Assembly (NCBI GenBank): GCA_012798185.1
Contig: JAAZNS010000012.1
Location: 1-21,775 of the forward strand
DNA: 21,775 bases
Reading direction: 5' to 3'
From: Chloroflexota bacterium
GTDB taxonomy: Bacteria > Chloroflexota > Anaerolineae > Anaerolineales > UBA4823
Shown: positions 7,312 to 15,378 of the stretch, in pieces
How the letters are laid out: each line of letters opens with the position of its first letter
How positions within the stretch are numbered: the first letter of the stretch is position 1
Translations under genes and position numbers: made by a program
The notes under the pieces: generated by a model
Told to the model about the DNA's origin: nothing
The model's database searches: none
What the model saw: only the letters and a program-made list of their open reading frames with translations

Positions 7312-8754
7312 TTATGGGGATATCTCAGTCGCCAAGGGTATGGGAGTTGGGCTAGGTAAAGCATTAGCGCTGCCTTCCAGGCGGTCGCATATCCCTTCGC
7401 TGTCGGCAACGATCCCCATCAAAATCGTATCTTGAGGATAAGCTGCCCGTACCTGGTTTAATATAGGGCGAGCCTGCGGACAGTAATTCTGATTTGCACG
7501 GCTCAGGAATGCCAGTACTGTGCCATATTCCACATAGTAATATGCCACAGTCAAGTTGCTGAGCGGCAATCCCTCCACTGCCACACTGGCATCTAACAAG
7601 CCATCGTCCACCAAATTCTGCGCTGCTTCATTCTCTTCAGCCGTGCAGCCAATAACCGCACATTGCAGCACCGGCATTGCCCCCTCATAATTGCGTGCCC
7701 TGATGTAAATGATGCCTAATTGCCCATAGGTATTTGCATTGGTCGGATCGAAGCTCAAACCTTTTTCGGCGTTGACTGCAGCAATAAAAAATTCTCCCTG
7801 TTGTGAATAAGTCTTGGCAATTTCAATATAAGGCACAGAATTCTTCACCCCAATCTGAGCATTGATATTTGCCGCGCGTGCAAAATATTCCAGGGCGCGC
7901 TCGTATAACTTCAGGCTTAAATAATTCCTGCCTATATAAACGTAAAGGAAGGTAAGATTGGGATTGATCTCTGCAGCTTTAAGGTATTCCTTAATAGCAC
8001 TGTTATATTGTCCAATAGATTCCAGCACTGTAGCATATACGCGATGGGCATCCATCGAATCGGGTGCCAAAGCCACCGCCTGGGCGGCATACTGTTCTGC
8101 CTGGGTCCAGTTTTGTTGGTCGAGAAGAACTTCGGCATAGAATGCCAAACCCAGAGCATTTTCGTGGTCGAGCTGGTAGGCGCGTAGCGCCTCATTCTGC
8201 GCTTCGGTGAGAAAAGATTGACGCTGTTCATCAGTTATCAACGAACTGGAAGCATTCCAATCTAAAACAAAGGCGCGGATGGCACGGATAGTGCTGTTAT
8301 CAGGAGCAAGTTCTACCGCTTTGTTGATCGATTCCAGCGCCTGTTCCAGCCTTTCCTGACGCTCTTTGTCATTACTAAGCAGGCTTGATGAATAAGTTTG
8401 AATACGCGCCAAGTTCGCCCAAGCTTGGGCATTATTAGGGTCTACCTGAAGAGCGCGTTGATAGGTATCGATGGCATCATAGCGGGGAGGCGTCGGTGCG
8501 GGCGGGTCAGGGTCATCCAGCTTACCAGCCTGAAAATATGCCTCGGCTTCTTCAATATAAGATACTGCCAAACGGGTTGGTGTGGGAGTGGGAAGGTAGG
8601 GAGAGATAATTTCGCCGCGCTGAATTCCCAGCAGCACCCATATGCCTACCAAAATTAAAGCCACCCAAAGCATGAGGCGCATGGCGTTCAGGCGTTTCGC
8701 CGGGCGGAAGGTGGGTAATCTCCCTACTAATTGCTGGTCTGTCTCTGTTCTCAT
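7312..8754 (-). CDS. Membrane-anchored TPR protein
   Basis: This 480-residue protein has a basic N terminus, one membrane helix (about 27-44, MLWVALILVGIWVLLGI) and a Pro/Thr-rich linker containing PTPTPT. The rest is a long array of tetratricopeptide repeats, recognisable from pieces such as AIDTYQRALQVDPNNAQAWA, INKAVELAPDN, AEQYAAQAVALAPDSMDAHR and AIKEYLKAAEINPNLTFLY. The repeats should lie outside the membrane and act as a protein-binding scaffold; no enzymatic motif is seen. Its start codon overlaps the stop of the upstream TPR gene by 4 bp (ATGA), so the two are translationally coupled. It is a diverged paralogue of that gene and shares the layout of helix, PTPTxTR linker and an EAExYxxxGKL first helix. 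It could be part of a cell-envelope complex; the partner is unknown. Confidence 0.88.
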   Translation of the reverse strand: MRTETDQQLVGRLPTFRPAKRLNAMRLMLWVALILVGIWVLLGIQRGEIISPYLPTPTPTRLAVSYIEEAEAYFQAGKLDDPDPPAPTPPRYDAIDTYQRALQVDPNNAQAWANLARIQTYSSSLLSNDKERQERLEQALESINKAVELAPDNSTIRAIRAFVLDWNASSSLITDEQRQSFLTEAQNEALRAYQLDHENALGLAFYAEVLLDQQNWTQAEQYAAQAVALAPDSMDAHRVYATVLESIGQYNSAIKEYLKAAEINPNLTFLYVYIGRNYLSLKLYERALEYFARAANINAQIGVKNSVPYIEIAKTYSQQGEFFIAAVNAEKGLSFDPTNANTYGQLGIIYIRARNYEGAMPVLQCAVIGCTAEENEAAQNLVDDGLLDASVAVEGLPLSNLTVAYYYVEYGTVLAFLSRANQNYCPQARPILNQVRAAYPQDTILMGIVADSEGICDRLEGSANALPSPTPIPLATEISP

Positions 8755-10052
8755 GGCGTTGGAGTTACTTCTTCAGTAGCGACCGGGGGTTGCGAATTTT
8801 GCGTAGCTTCGCCTGCCTCAGGCGTACCGATCGATTCCATGCAGAGTTCCAATCCGGCATTAGCGTTATCGACCGCTAATTGATAATCGGGCACGCCGGT
8901 CAATAAAGCTTGAAAAACGGGGATTGCCTCGCCACAGCGGTTGTTCTTTGCCAGAGCAAAGCCCAGGAACCAGTAAAATTGCGCCGAGGAGCCATAATCG
9001 AGCGGCATCCCTTGCACAGCTACCCCATCAGCCGTGGTGCCGCCGCGCACAGCTAATTCAAGCTCGGGAACAGCTTTCGCGAATTCCTGGTTGCGGTAAT
9101 ACATCACCCCTAAATTGCCATGCAGCTTCGGGTTTGACGGATCAACGCTAACCGCTTGCTCGGCATGCTGCGCTGCCTTGCCGTATTGACCTTCGTTGGC
9201 ATATGCCAGGGCTGCTTCAGTGAGAGCTGTCGAATCGTTCGGATTCAAGGCATAGGCGGTGAGCAGTTCCTCTACCGCCAGATCATTTTCACCTTGTAGT
9301 TTATAGGCATAGCCAAGACTCAAATGGATATCTGCAATCTTGTCATTGATGGCTATGGCAGCTTTGAATTCATTTATGGCTTCGGGCAGGTTTTCTTCAC
9401 CCGTGTTTAGCAGCACCAAACCGCGGGCGCGGTGCACTTCGAGCAAATTGGGGTCCAAATCGCGCGCCAGCCGCGATTCTTCAATCGCTTTCTCCAAATC
9501 TTCCATATTTCCCTGGTTGATCAGCAGTTCAGCATAATAGGCGTGGGCTAAGGCGCTGTTGGAGTCTAATTCCAGAGCTTTCTTGATTTCTGCTTCACCC
9601 GCCAAATAATCGCCGGTAAAGCTCAATGCCCAGCCATAAACAGCATGCGCCAGCGGATTATCGGGATTTTTTAGTAGCGCATTTTGAGCATTGGTAATGG
9701 CGTCTTCATATTCGCCTGAAAATACATGGATACGAGCCAGGGATACAAAATTTGCGGGGTTGTTAGGATCGGAAGCAATCGCACTTTTGTAAGACTCTAC
9801 TGCCTGTGCGAGCTTACCTTGTGCATAATATTGTTCTGCCTCATTAATAAACGATTCGGGGCTGCGGGTGGCTGTGGGCGTAGGAATAAACAAAGGAGGC
9901 GTAGCTGGGACTACCACCTGATTAAAATAAAGCGCAATCCCAATCAGGATCAATAAAAGAATGATCCGCCAGGGATTGGTGCGCCTCTTTGGGCGCCGTG
10001 CCATACTCCATTTACTGCCACGTAAATACATAATTTCATCGTGTTTGCTCAT
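8751..10052 (-). CDS. Membrane-anchored TPR protein, first gene of a TPR pair
   Basis: This 433-residue protein has a short basic cytoplasmic tail (ARRPKRRTNPWR), one membrane helix (about 29-44, IILLLILIGIALYFNQ) and a Pro/Thr linker (PTPTATR). At least seven tetratricopeptide repeats follow, for example AVESYKSAIASDPNNPANFV, AITNAQNALLKNPDNPLAHA and AAQHAEQAVSVDPSNPKLHG. The C-terminal tail is again Pro/Thr-rich. ATG 10052 is preceded by AGG at short distance; an internal ATG at 10004 (MARRPKRR) is an alternative start that keeps the anchor. The protein probably scaffolds other proteins at the outer face of the membrane. It leads a two-gene operon with its paralogue, with a 4-bp overlap. 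Confidence 0.88.
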   Translation of the reverse strand: MSKHDEIMYLRGSKWSMARRPKRRTNPWRIILLLILIGIALYFNQVVVPATPPLFIPTPTATRSPESFINEAEQYYAQGKLAQAVESYKSAIASDPNNPANFVSLARIHVFSGEYEDAITNAQNALLKNPDNPLAHAVYGWALSFTGDYLAGEAEIKKALELDSNSALAHAYYAELLINQGNMEDLEKAIEESRLARDLDPNLLEVHRARGLVLLNTGEENLPEAINEFKAAIAINDKIADIHLSLGYAYKLQGENDLAVEELLTAYALNPNDSTALTEAALAYANEGQYGKAAQHAEQAVSVDPSNPKLHGNLGVMYYRNQEFAKAVPELELAVRGGTTADGVAVQGMPLDYGSSAQFYWFLGFALAKNNRCGEAIPVFQALLTGVPDYQLAVDNANAGLELCMESIGTPEAGEATQNSQPPVATEEVTPTP

Positions 10053-10137
10053 CCAACCTGGTTGAGCAGTTGCATTTCATCATATCATCCCCGCGGAAGG
10101 GGAGTCAAGATAAGTTGAGCAAGGCTTAATGAGATTC

Positions 10138-10605
10138 TTATCTATTAAATTGGGGATTTTTGGCTGGTTCCCGGCAGCTGGCGCAGTAGCCGAACAGCTG
10201 CAGCCAATGACTGTTGATTTGATATCCGCTTTGATTGCTCACCTGATCCATCAACCCTTCGATCATTTCATTTTCGCCGCTGAAAAATGTCACCAAACCG
10301 CAATTTTGACAAATTAAGAGATGCTGGTGCCCATCAGCTGCCGCAATAAACGCCTGACAGCCGCTGGGTTGGTGAACACGCTGAACCAACCCCAATTCTT
10401 CTAACTTTTCTACCGTGCGGTATACCGTCACTAAACCCATATTTTTATATTGAGAGCGGCAAAGATCGAAGATTTCGAGAGGCGTCAGCGCGCGCTGGCT
10501 GCCTGCCAATGTCTCAACAACTGCCCGTCGGGTCATGGTAGCCCGGCAGCCGTTCGCCTCCAGGCAATGCAGCCATTTGTTGGCTTTGGGAGAAATTTGG
10601 TTCAT
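10138..10605 (-). CDS. zur: Fur-family metalloregulator, probably Zur
   Basis: With the start at 10605 the protein is 155 residues, the normal Fur-family length. A longer frame from 10656 exists, but ATG 10605 overlaps the permease stop as ATGA, the usual coupling within an operon, and gives the usual family N terminus (KANKWLHCLEANGCRATMTRRAVVETL). The winged-helix recognition region reads LVTVYRTVEKLEELGLVQRVH. The metal-site half has GHQHLLICQNCG with the first CxxC and FGYCASC with the second, the structural zinc site. As the last gene of a znuACB operon it most likely senses zinc and represses the operon at the palindrome at 13387-13413. Iron or manganese sensing cannot be excluded from sequence. 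Confidence 0.85.
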   Translation of the reverse strand: MNQISPKANKWLHCLEANGCRATMTRRAVVETLAGSQRALTPLEIFDLCRSQYKNMGLVTVYRTVEKLEELGLVQRVHQPSGCQAFIAAADGHQHLLICQNCGLVTFFSGENEMIEGLMDQVSNQSGYQINSHWLQLFGYCASCREPAKNPQFNR

Positions 10606-11468
10606 AGAATTGCCGTTCCTCTCTTCCACAGCTGGCGTAAAATTTTTCCTATCCATACCAGAATGAAAAATAAGGTGCTGGTAAGCACAATCGCTGCCCC
10701 CGATGCTATGCTGAGATAATACGAAAGATATAATCCAATTACTCCAGCCAGAGAAGCCAGTATAGCAGCAAACACCATCATGATCGGCAAACGGCGGGTA
10801 AGTAAATAAGCCGTCGCTGCCGGGGTTACCAGCATTGCAACCATTAAGGCAACACCTACGGTTTGCAAAGAAATTACAACTGCCAGAGCAATCAAGATAA
10901 AAAGCAGATAATCCAAGGCACGAACTGGCAACCGCAGTGTCATCGCCAATAATGGATCGAAAGAAATCAACAAAAATTCCTTATAAAAGAGTAATATCGT
11001 TATAATAATCAAACCGCCAAAAATTCCAATGAGCAGTAAATCGGCATTGGAAACAGCCAAAACATCGCCGAATAAAAAATGTGCCAGGTCGGCAGTGTAA
11101 TTACGCACGGTAGAGATCAGAGCAATTCCTAAAGCAAACATGCCGGCAAAGACAATGCCAATCGCCGTATCTTCGCGCATTTTGGCAGCGCGGATCAACA
11201 TCCCAATTCCTATAGAAGAGACAACAGCAGTTCCCAAAGCCCACCAAAAAAGAGGTTCACGCGCTCCCCCGCCTACCAGATATCCCATTGCCACCCCGGG
11301 CAGAATGGCATGCGCCAAAGCATCGCCAAAGAAAGCCATACCGCGCAGCACCACATAAGTACCAACCACAGCACACACAACACCCACCAATATAGCGGCA
11401 AGCATGCCTCGCTGCATAAAAGCATAACTAAGCGGTTGGATAAAGAAGGTCAAAAGCCCGGTCATCAC
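10602..11468 (-). CDS. znuB: Zinc ABC transporter permease ZnuB
   Basis: This 288-residue integral membrane protein of the ABC-3 metal permease family has about eight to nine hydrophobic segments. Family-typical pieces are AILVGVVCAVVGTYVVLRGMAFFGDALAHAILPG (about 25-58), whose GDALAHAILPG is the conserved signature of ZnuB/MntB permeases, and VVISLQTVGVALMVAMLVTPAATAYLLTRR. It forms the channel through which Zn(II) is moved inward. Its start overlaps the ATPase gene by 4 bp and its stop overlaps the regulator start by 4 bp, so the three are tightly coupled. Metal choice (Zn rather than Mn or Fe) is inferred from the His-rich ZnuA. Confidence 0.9.
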   Translation of the reverse strand: MMTGLLTFFIQPLSYAFMQRGMLAAILVGVVCAVVGTYVVLRGMAFFGDALAHAILPGVAMGYLVGGGAREPLFWWALGTAVVSSIGIGMLIRAAKMREDTAIGIVFAGMFALGIALISTVRNYTADLAHFLFGDVLAVSNADLLLIGIFGGLIIITILLFYKEFLLISFDPLLAMTLRLPVRALDYLLFILIALAVVISLQTVGVALMVAMLVTPAATAYLLTRRLPIMMVFAAILASLAGVIGLYLSYYLSIASGAAIVLTSTLFFILVWIGKILRQLWKRGTAIL

Positions 11469-12295
11469 CGATCTTCCTCACAGTAGGCATCGCCAATCGC
11501 CAGTGTCTCACCGCCGCTTTGTACCAAACGCAAATGACCGCCAAATGCATCCATAAGATGTTGGGAAGTAAACACATCAGCAGGGCAGCCAAAGCCGATA
11601 ATGCGCCGGTTGAGCAGCATCACCTGTTCGAATTTTTCGCTTGCCAGGCGTAAATCATGGGTAGAAGCCAAAACCGTCACCCCGCGTTGGCGCAGCCCGT
11701 CCAGAATGCGCAAAATATCTTCTTGAGAGGTGACATCTAACCCGGTGAAAGGTTCATCCATCAGGAGCAGCTCAGCTTCCTGAGCCAGTGCCCGGGCAAT
11801 GAACATGCGCTGCTGCTGCCCTCCCGATAACTCACTAATCTGCCGCCCGGCAAGATCCTCCAGCCCTACTTCAGCCAGGCATTGCTGGATAAAACGCCAG
11901 TCTTTCCTGCCCGGCCAGTGCGCCAGTCCCAGCTTGCCAATGCGCCCCATCATCACCACGTCGGTAACATTTACCGGAAAACGCCAATCCACTTGAGAAC
12001 GCTGCGGCAGATAAGCAATACAAATATGCCCGCCCGGTGTGTGCCCGCCGATTCTTACCTGCCCGCTGCTATAAGGCAGCACACCGGCAATCACCTTGAA
12101 CAGGGTGGTTTTTCCAGCACCATTTGGGCCGATTACTGCCATCCGCTGCCCGGCTTCGAGCCGGAAAGTGATATTATCCAACGCAACAATCGAATCATAT
12201 ACTACGGAGAGACTGCTTACATCTAAAATCGGTGTCTCTGGCTGATGCTGTACATGGTGAGGGAAAATGGCATTGGATTGTAATTTTTTCAACAT
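11465..12295 (-). CDS. znuC: Zinc ABC transporter ATPase ZnuC
   Basis: This 276-residue ABC ATPase has Walker A GPNGAGKTT (56-64), a Q-loop in AYLPQRSQVDWRFPV (about 94-108), signature LSGGQQQR (156-163), Walker B LLLMDEP (176-182) and the H-loop in ASTHDLRLA. The Q-loop wording YLPQRxxVDWxFPV is typical of metal-transporting ATPases in the ZnuC/MntA group. It energises transport by the ZnuB permease. A short His-containing N-terminal extension (FPHHVQHQ) precedes the domain. It lies 123 bp after znuA, a gap with no terminator visible, and overlaps znuB by 4 bp. Confidence 0.9.
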   Translation of the reverse strand: MLKKLQSNAIFPHHVQHQPETPILDVSSLSVVYDSIVALDNITFRLEAGQRMAVIGPNGAGKTTLFKVIAGVLPYSSGQVRIGGHTPGGHICIAYLPQRSQVDWRFPVNVTDVVMMGRIGKLGLAHWPGRKDWRFIQQCLAEVGLEDLAGRQISELSGGQQQRMFIARALAQEAELLLMDEPFTGLDVTSQEDILRILDGLRQRGVTVLASTHDLRLASEKFEQVMLLNRRIIGFGCPADVFTSQHLMDAFGGHLRLVQSGGETLAIGDAYCEEDR

Positions 12296-12418
12296 GGCAT
12301 TTTATTACAATTTAAACCTGGGGCAGCCGTTAATGAAGCCTGTAATGTAATACACACAACGACTAAGACAACAAAATCGGCTTTTTCAACAGTCCTCAGA
12401 AAGTGGTGTCGACTCTTG

Positions 12419-13375
12419 CTATTTTAGCGCATTCACTATCGCTCTAACATTATAGCGCATGAAATCCAGATAACTGCCAGCCGGACCATCGGATTCGCTT
12501 AATGAACCAGTGTAAATTGGTACCAGTTGCACGCCGGTATCCTCGGCTATGCGCTGTGCGAGCGAAGGATTGACTGATACACCCACAAAAACCGCCTTTA
12601 CACCCTGGGTTCGAATGGCGTCTTCCAGAGCAGCCAGCTCTTGCGCAGAAGATTCTGCCAGGGAGGTTACGCTGGGGATAACTGCACCAACCTGTTCGAA
12701 GCCATAACGGGCAGCAAAATATCCCAATGATTTATGGTCGGTAACCAGGCGGCGATTGGCTGGCGGCACCTGCTCGACCTGCTGACGCGCCCAGGCATCT
12801 AAATCGGTGAGCTGTTTTCGATAAGCTTCAGCATTTTCCTTGTAAATCGAGTTATTAGCAGGGTCTTGTTTTGAAAGCGCCTGTTCGATATTATCCACCC
12901 ACACCTGCACCAGGTTGGGATCCATCCACACATGCGGATCGCCGCTTTCGTGGGAGTGCTCTTCTTCCCCCTCGTGTGCTTCTTCTCCTTCATCATGATG
13001 TTCTTCAACAGATTCCATAAGCGCAATACCCTCTGAAGCATAGATAACCATAGCGTCCCCCGCTGCGCTTTCCAATAAACGGTCGAGGAATTCTTCTAAA
13101 CCGGCACCGTTAGCGACAATCAAATCCGCTTCAGCCAAACGGGCTGCATCCTGGGGGATGGGTTCAAAGCGGTGCGGGTCAACCCCCGCCGGCAATAAGA
13201 CCGTGAGCTGTATGGCATCGCCGCCCACTTGACGCACCACATCGCCAACCAGGGTGGTGGTAGCAACCACATTCAGCTTACTGGTGCTGGGGGCTGCAGT
13301 GGGTGCTGCCCCAGCACACGCAGAAAGCATAATTAAATGCAGCATGATAACGAAAAGAATTTTATTAAATTTCAT
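12419..13375 (-). CDS. znuA: Zinc-binding lipoprotein ZnuA
   Basis: A start at 13375 gives a 318-residue protein; AAGGA lies 7 nt upstream. The longer frame from 13411 would begin inside the operator and spoil the signal peptide. The leader MKFNKILFVIMLHLIMLSAC ends in a lipobox with Cys20. Cluster A-I binding-protein features follow: VDPHRFEP (His68), DPHVWMDP, TDHKSLGYFAARYGF and the C-terminal YTGSLSESDGPAGSYLDFMRYN. Between the first two ligands lies a His/Glu/Asp-rich loop (EEHHDEGEEAHEGEEEHSHE), typical of zinc rather than manganese binders. The lipoprotein captures Zn(II) outside the membrane and delivers it to ZnuB. It is the first gene of the operon. Confidence 0.92.
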   Translation of the reverse strand: MKFNKILFVIMLHLIMLSACAGAAPTAAPSTSKLNVVATTTLVGDVVRQVGGDAIQLTVLLPAGVDPHRFEPIPQDAARLAEADLIVANGAGLEEFLDRLLESAAGDAMVIYASEGIALMESVEEHHDEGEEAHEGEEEHSHESGDPHVWMDPNLVQVWVDNIEQALSKQDPANNSIYKENAEAYRKQLTDLDAWARQQVEQVPPANRRLVTDHKSLGYFAARYGFEQVGAVIPSVTSLAESSAQELAALEDAIRTQGVKAVFVGVSVNPSLAQRIAEDTGVQLVPIYTGSLSESDGPAGSYLDFMRYNVRAIVNALK

Positions 13376-13386
13376 ATTCAATTCCT

Positions 13387-13413
13387 TAATGATAATGATT
13401 TTCATTATCATTA
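13387..13413 (-). promoter_or_regulatory. Fur/Zur-type operator in the znuA promoter
   Basis: A 27-bp palindrome is centred at 13400. Its core GATAATGATTTTCATTATC (13391-13409) matches the classical 19-bp Fur box at 17 of 19 positions. The -10 hexamer TATAAT, read on the minus strand, occupies 13410-13415 and overlaps the operator edge, so bound repressor would block RNA polymerase. The palindrome ends 12 bp before the znuA start codon. The likely ligand is the Fur-family protein encoded last in the same operon. Confidence 0.85.
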
Positions 13414-13667
13414 TAACACAATAGATTGGATTTCTTCCCTAGAAATTCTTTCTTAGAGGTTTTAATCGTGATTAGTGAAGTGTTAAATATAATTCTATAA
13501 TCAAAAACTTTCACATCGTAATAGGATTTATCCAAACCCTATTTGTCGCAGCGCACGTGATGAATTTTGCGAAGCGAAACATCTAACGAATAATCGAATA
13601 ACTCAGCTATAATATTCATATTAATTTTTCACGGTTTTTATCCAAAATGCAGAAAACAGGTAAAACG

Positions 13668-14405
13668 ATGACATTCACGCGTTATCTTTTATCAGAAAAG
13701 CCTGAATATCGCTCTCGTATTGACCAATTGAGCGATGAAGCCTGGCCTGTCTTTTTGTTAAACGGGGATGTACACCACTGGCACCTGCTGTTCGAAACAT
13801 TCTCTGCATATCAAATCCTGTTTATCGATTCTGCTGGTGTATTAATTGCCGCCGGTCACACTGTTCCCCTTACTTGGGATGGGAGTTTATCCAATTTACC
13901 CCAAACCATAGAAGAAATACTCTTGCGAGCTGAACAATCTCACTTACAAAATCAAGAAATCAATACATTAGCGGCTGTGGCAGCCATGGTGAGTTCAGAA
14001 CATCAGGGGCAAGGCATAAGCAGTCGTTTGATCCAGGAGATGAAAAATCTGGCTCGCCAGCATGCCTTTACGTCTTTGATTGCGCCAGTGCGGCCGACCT
14101 GGAAAAGCCGTTATCCCCTTACACCTATGGAACACTATGTAAAGTGGGCACGCACCGACGGCGCTCCTCTGGATCCATGGATCCGCGTCCATTGGCATTT
14201 GGGTGCCCAGCCCTTATGTATAGCCCCCAATACGTTGACTGTCAAAGGGAGTGTCGATCAATGGCAAGAATGGACTAAGATGATATTCCCTGAGAGTGGA
14301 TGGTATTTGGTACCAGGAGCTCTGCAGCCTGTGCAAATCGATTGCGAAAGAAATATTGGCAGATACGAGGATCCAAATTACTGGATGAAACATCCGGTGG
14401 GATAA
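13668..14405 (+). CDS. GNAT-family N-acetyltransferase
   Basis: A start at 13668 (MTFTRYLL) is preferred because AGG lies 7 nt upstream; an in-frame ATG at 13647 adds seven residues but has no ribosome site. The protein of 245 residues shows the GNAT acetyl-CoA loop in SSEHQGQGISSRLIQEMKNL, preceded by the strand LAAVAAMV. The C-terminal half carries the sub-family motifs APVRPTWKSRYPL, DPWIRVHWHLGA and FPESGWYLVPGAL. It should transfer an acetyl group from acetyl-CoA to an amine; the substrate is unknown. Its stop abuts the start of the next gene, so the two form an operon. TATAAT at 13608-13613 is a possible -10 box. Confidence 0.82.
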   Translation: MTFTRYLLSEKPEYRSRIDQLSDEAWPVFLLNGDVHHWHLLFETFSAYQILFIDSAGVLIAAGHTVPLTWDGSLSNLPQTIEEILLRAEQSHLQNQEINTLAAVAAMVSSEHQGQGISSRLIQEMKNLARQHAFTSLIAPVRPTWKSRYPLTPMEHYVKWARTDGAPLDPWIRVHWHLGAQPLCIAPNTLTVKGSVDQWQEWTKMIFPESGWYLVPGALQPVQIDCERNIGRYEDPNYWMKHPVG

Positions 14406-14771
14406 ATGATCATCACCATCAACCTGGTCATTCGATTCTTCCTCGAGCTGATCATGCTCGGGGCTATTGGCTATTGGGGCTGGGTAAAAGGAAATGGCAT
14501 TTTTAAAATTATATTACCGGCAGGATTGTTGTTGATTACCGCTGTAATCTGGTTCACTTTTGCCGTACCTGACGATCCAAGCCGCTCCGGAAATGCCCTC
14601 ATTCCGATTCCCGGAATCGTGAGATTATTGCTCGAGCTGGGGTTATTCGCAATCGCGACCGCCATATTCTATTCATTGATCGATAAGACAACCGGCATCA
14701 TTTTTGGATGCGCTGTCATAATCAATTACGGCATTGCTTACGATAGATTACTTTGGATGATTAAAAAGTAA
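14406..14771 (+). CDS. YrdB-like (DUF2568) membrane protein
   Basis: This 121-residue protein has four predicted membrane helices. The order of features matches the YrdB/DUF2568 family: an N-terminal RFFLELIMLGAIGYWGW helix, then FAVPDDPSRSG at the end of helix two, then a helix beginning VRLLLELGLFAIATAIF. Members are of unknown function. ATG follows the stop of the acetyltransferase gene directly, which argues for co-translation. Nothing else suggests a substrate or role. Confidence 0.75.
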   Translation: MIITINLVIRFFLELIMLGAIGYWGWVKGNGIFKIILPAGLLLITAVIWFTFAVPDDPSRSGNALIPIPGIVRLLLELGLFAIATAIFYSLIDKTTGIIFGCAVIINYGIAYDRLLWMIKK

Positions 14772-15144
14772 TCTCAGGTTAAGCCGTAAATAACGCCATC
14801 GATTGTTAGAAGGAAATAGCAGGTAGGCATGGCACAAATCTTGCAACGCATTGATTTTGGAAATACCCGTGAACTATTCGTATGCCTTCACAGTAATCAT
14901 AGTGACCAATACACCTCGGGTATGTCGTCCTGTGGCCGTGATGGGCGATCATGGCTACAGGATGTACTTTAAGGGGGTTATTATATAAATAAATTTATCA
15001 TCAATCCAGTACTGAAAATCCTGCTTATTCATTTGGTGGTGAGAGTGGTGAAATAGTAATCTTCCTTATTTTGGGCAAATGCTCGTTTTCAAGGAGTAAA
15101 AACTCGCTGAAACCAACCGGGATCCATCTTTATGTCAGTTTTAA
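14772..15144 (+). other. Intergenic stretch with a possible small ORF
   Basis: The main object is a strong hairpin at 14928-14962, listed separately. A 47-codon frame at 14829-14972 (MAQILQRIDFGNTRE...) follows a purine-rich AGGTAGG just upstream, but it has no recognisable similarity. A second frame across the same bases is also open, so coding is doubtful. Nothing else was seen. Confidence 0.4.
14928..14962 (+). ncRNA. 15-bp RNA hairpin of unknown role
   Basis: TCCTGTGGCCGTGAT (14928-14942) pairs with ATCATGGCTACAGGA (14948-14962) over 15 pairs around loop GGGCG. Both non-Watson-Crick positions are G-U in the plus-strand RNA (14934 with 14956, 14938 with 14952) and would be A-C on the minus strand, which points to plus-strand transcription. 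No U tract follows, so it is not a standard intrinsic terminator. It lies 157 bp after the YrdB-like gene. Confidence 0.4.
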
Positions 15145-15378
15145 ATAAAACAACTGCTTCAGATGCTGTGGACTTCTAAAAGCGGTAAAAGAGTCATATG
15201 TGCCTTGGCGTCTGAAAGCGGTGATAATTTATATTTTATAAAAGGCTTGATCGAAGCAGGAAAATACAAATCAATCGTCGATCAATGTTTTCCGATGGAG
15301 CGGGCTGCTGAGGCGCACCGCTATGCTGAGAGCGGCAGGAAAAAGGGAAATGTGGTCATAACAATAGTGCATGTATAA
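15145..15378 (+). pseudogene. C-terminal remnant of a zinc-type alcohol dehydrogenase
   Basis: The frame encodes about 77 residues that look like the very end of a medium-chain NAD(P)-dependent alcohol dehydrogenase/quinone oxidoreductase: LWTSKSGKRVICALASES, then LIEAGKYKSIVDQCFPME, then AAEAHRYAESGRKKGNVVIT. The usual protein is about 330 residues; the catalytic and most of the Rossmann parts are absent and a stop lies just upstream. The fragment is therefore a decayed gene, not an active enzyme. Confidence 0.7.

Noticed and set aside
10138..10656. Longer Fur-family protein starting at 10656
   Set aside because: It would overlap the permease gene by 55 bp and add residues unlike the family; ATG 10605 gives the usual length and an ATGA overlap.
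12419..13411. ZnuA start at 13411
   Set aside because: That start lies inside the operator palindrome and puts a charged stretch before the signal peptide; ATG 13375 has AAGGA at good distance.
14928..14962. Rho-independent terminator of the GNAT/YrdB operon
   Set aside because: Strong stem, but it is followed by TGTACTTTAAGGGGG with no U tract and lies 157 bp after the stop.
14829..14972. 47-codon gene after the YrdB-like gene
   Set aside because: Only a purine-rich stretch supports it; an alternative frame over the same bases is equally open and the sequence contains the strong hairpin. Kept only as a possibility.
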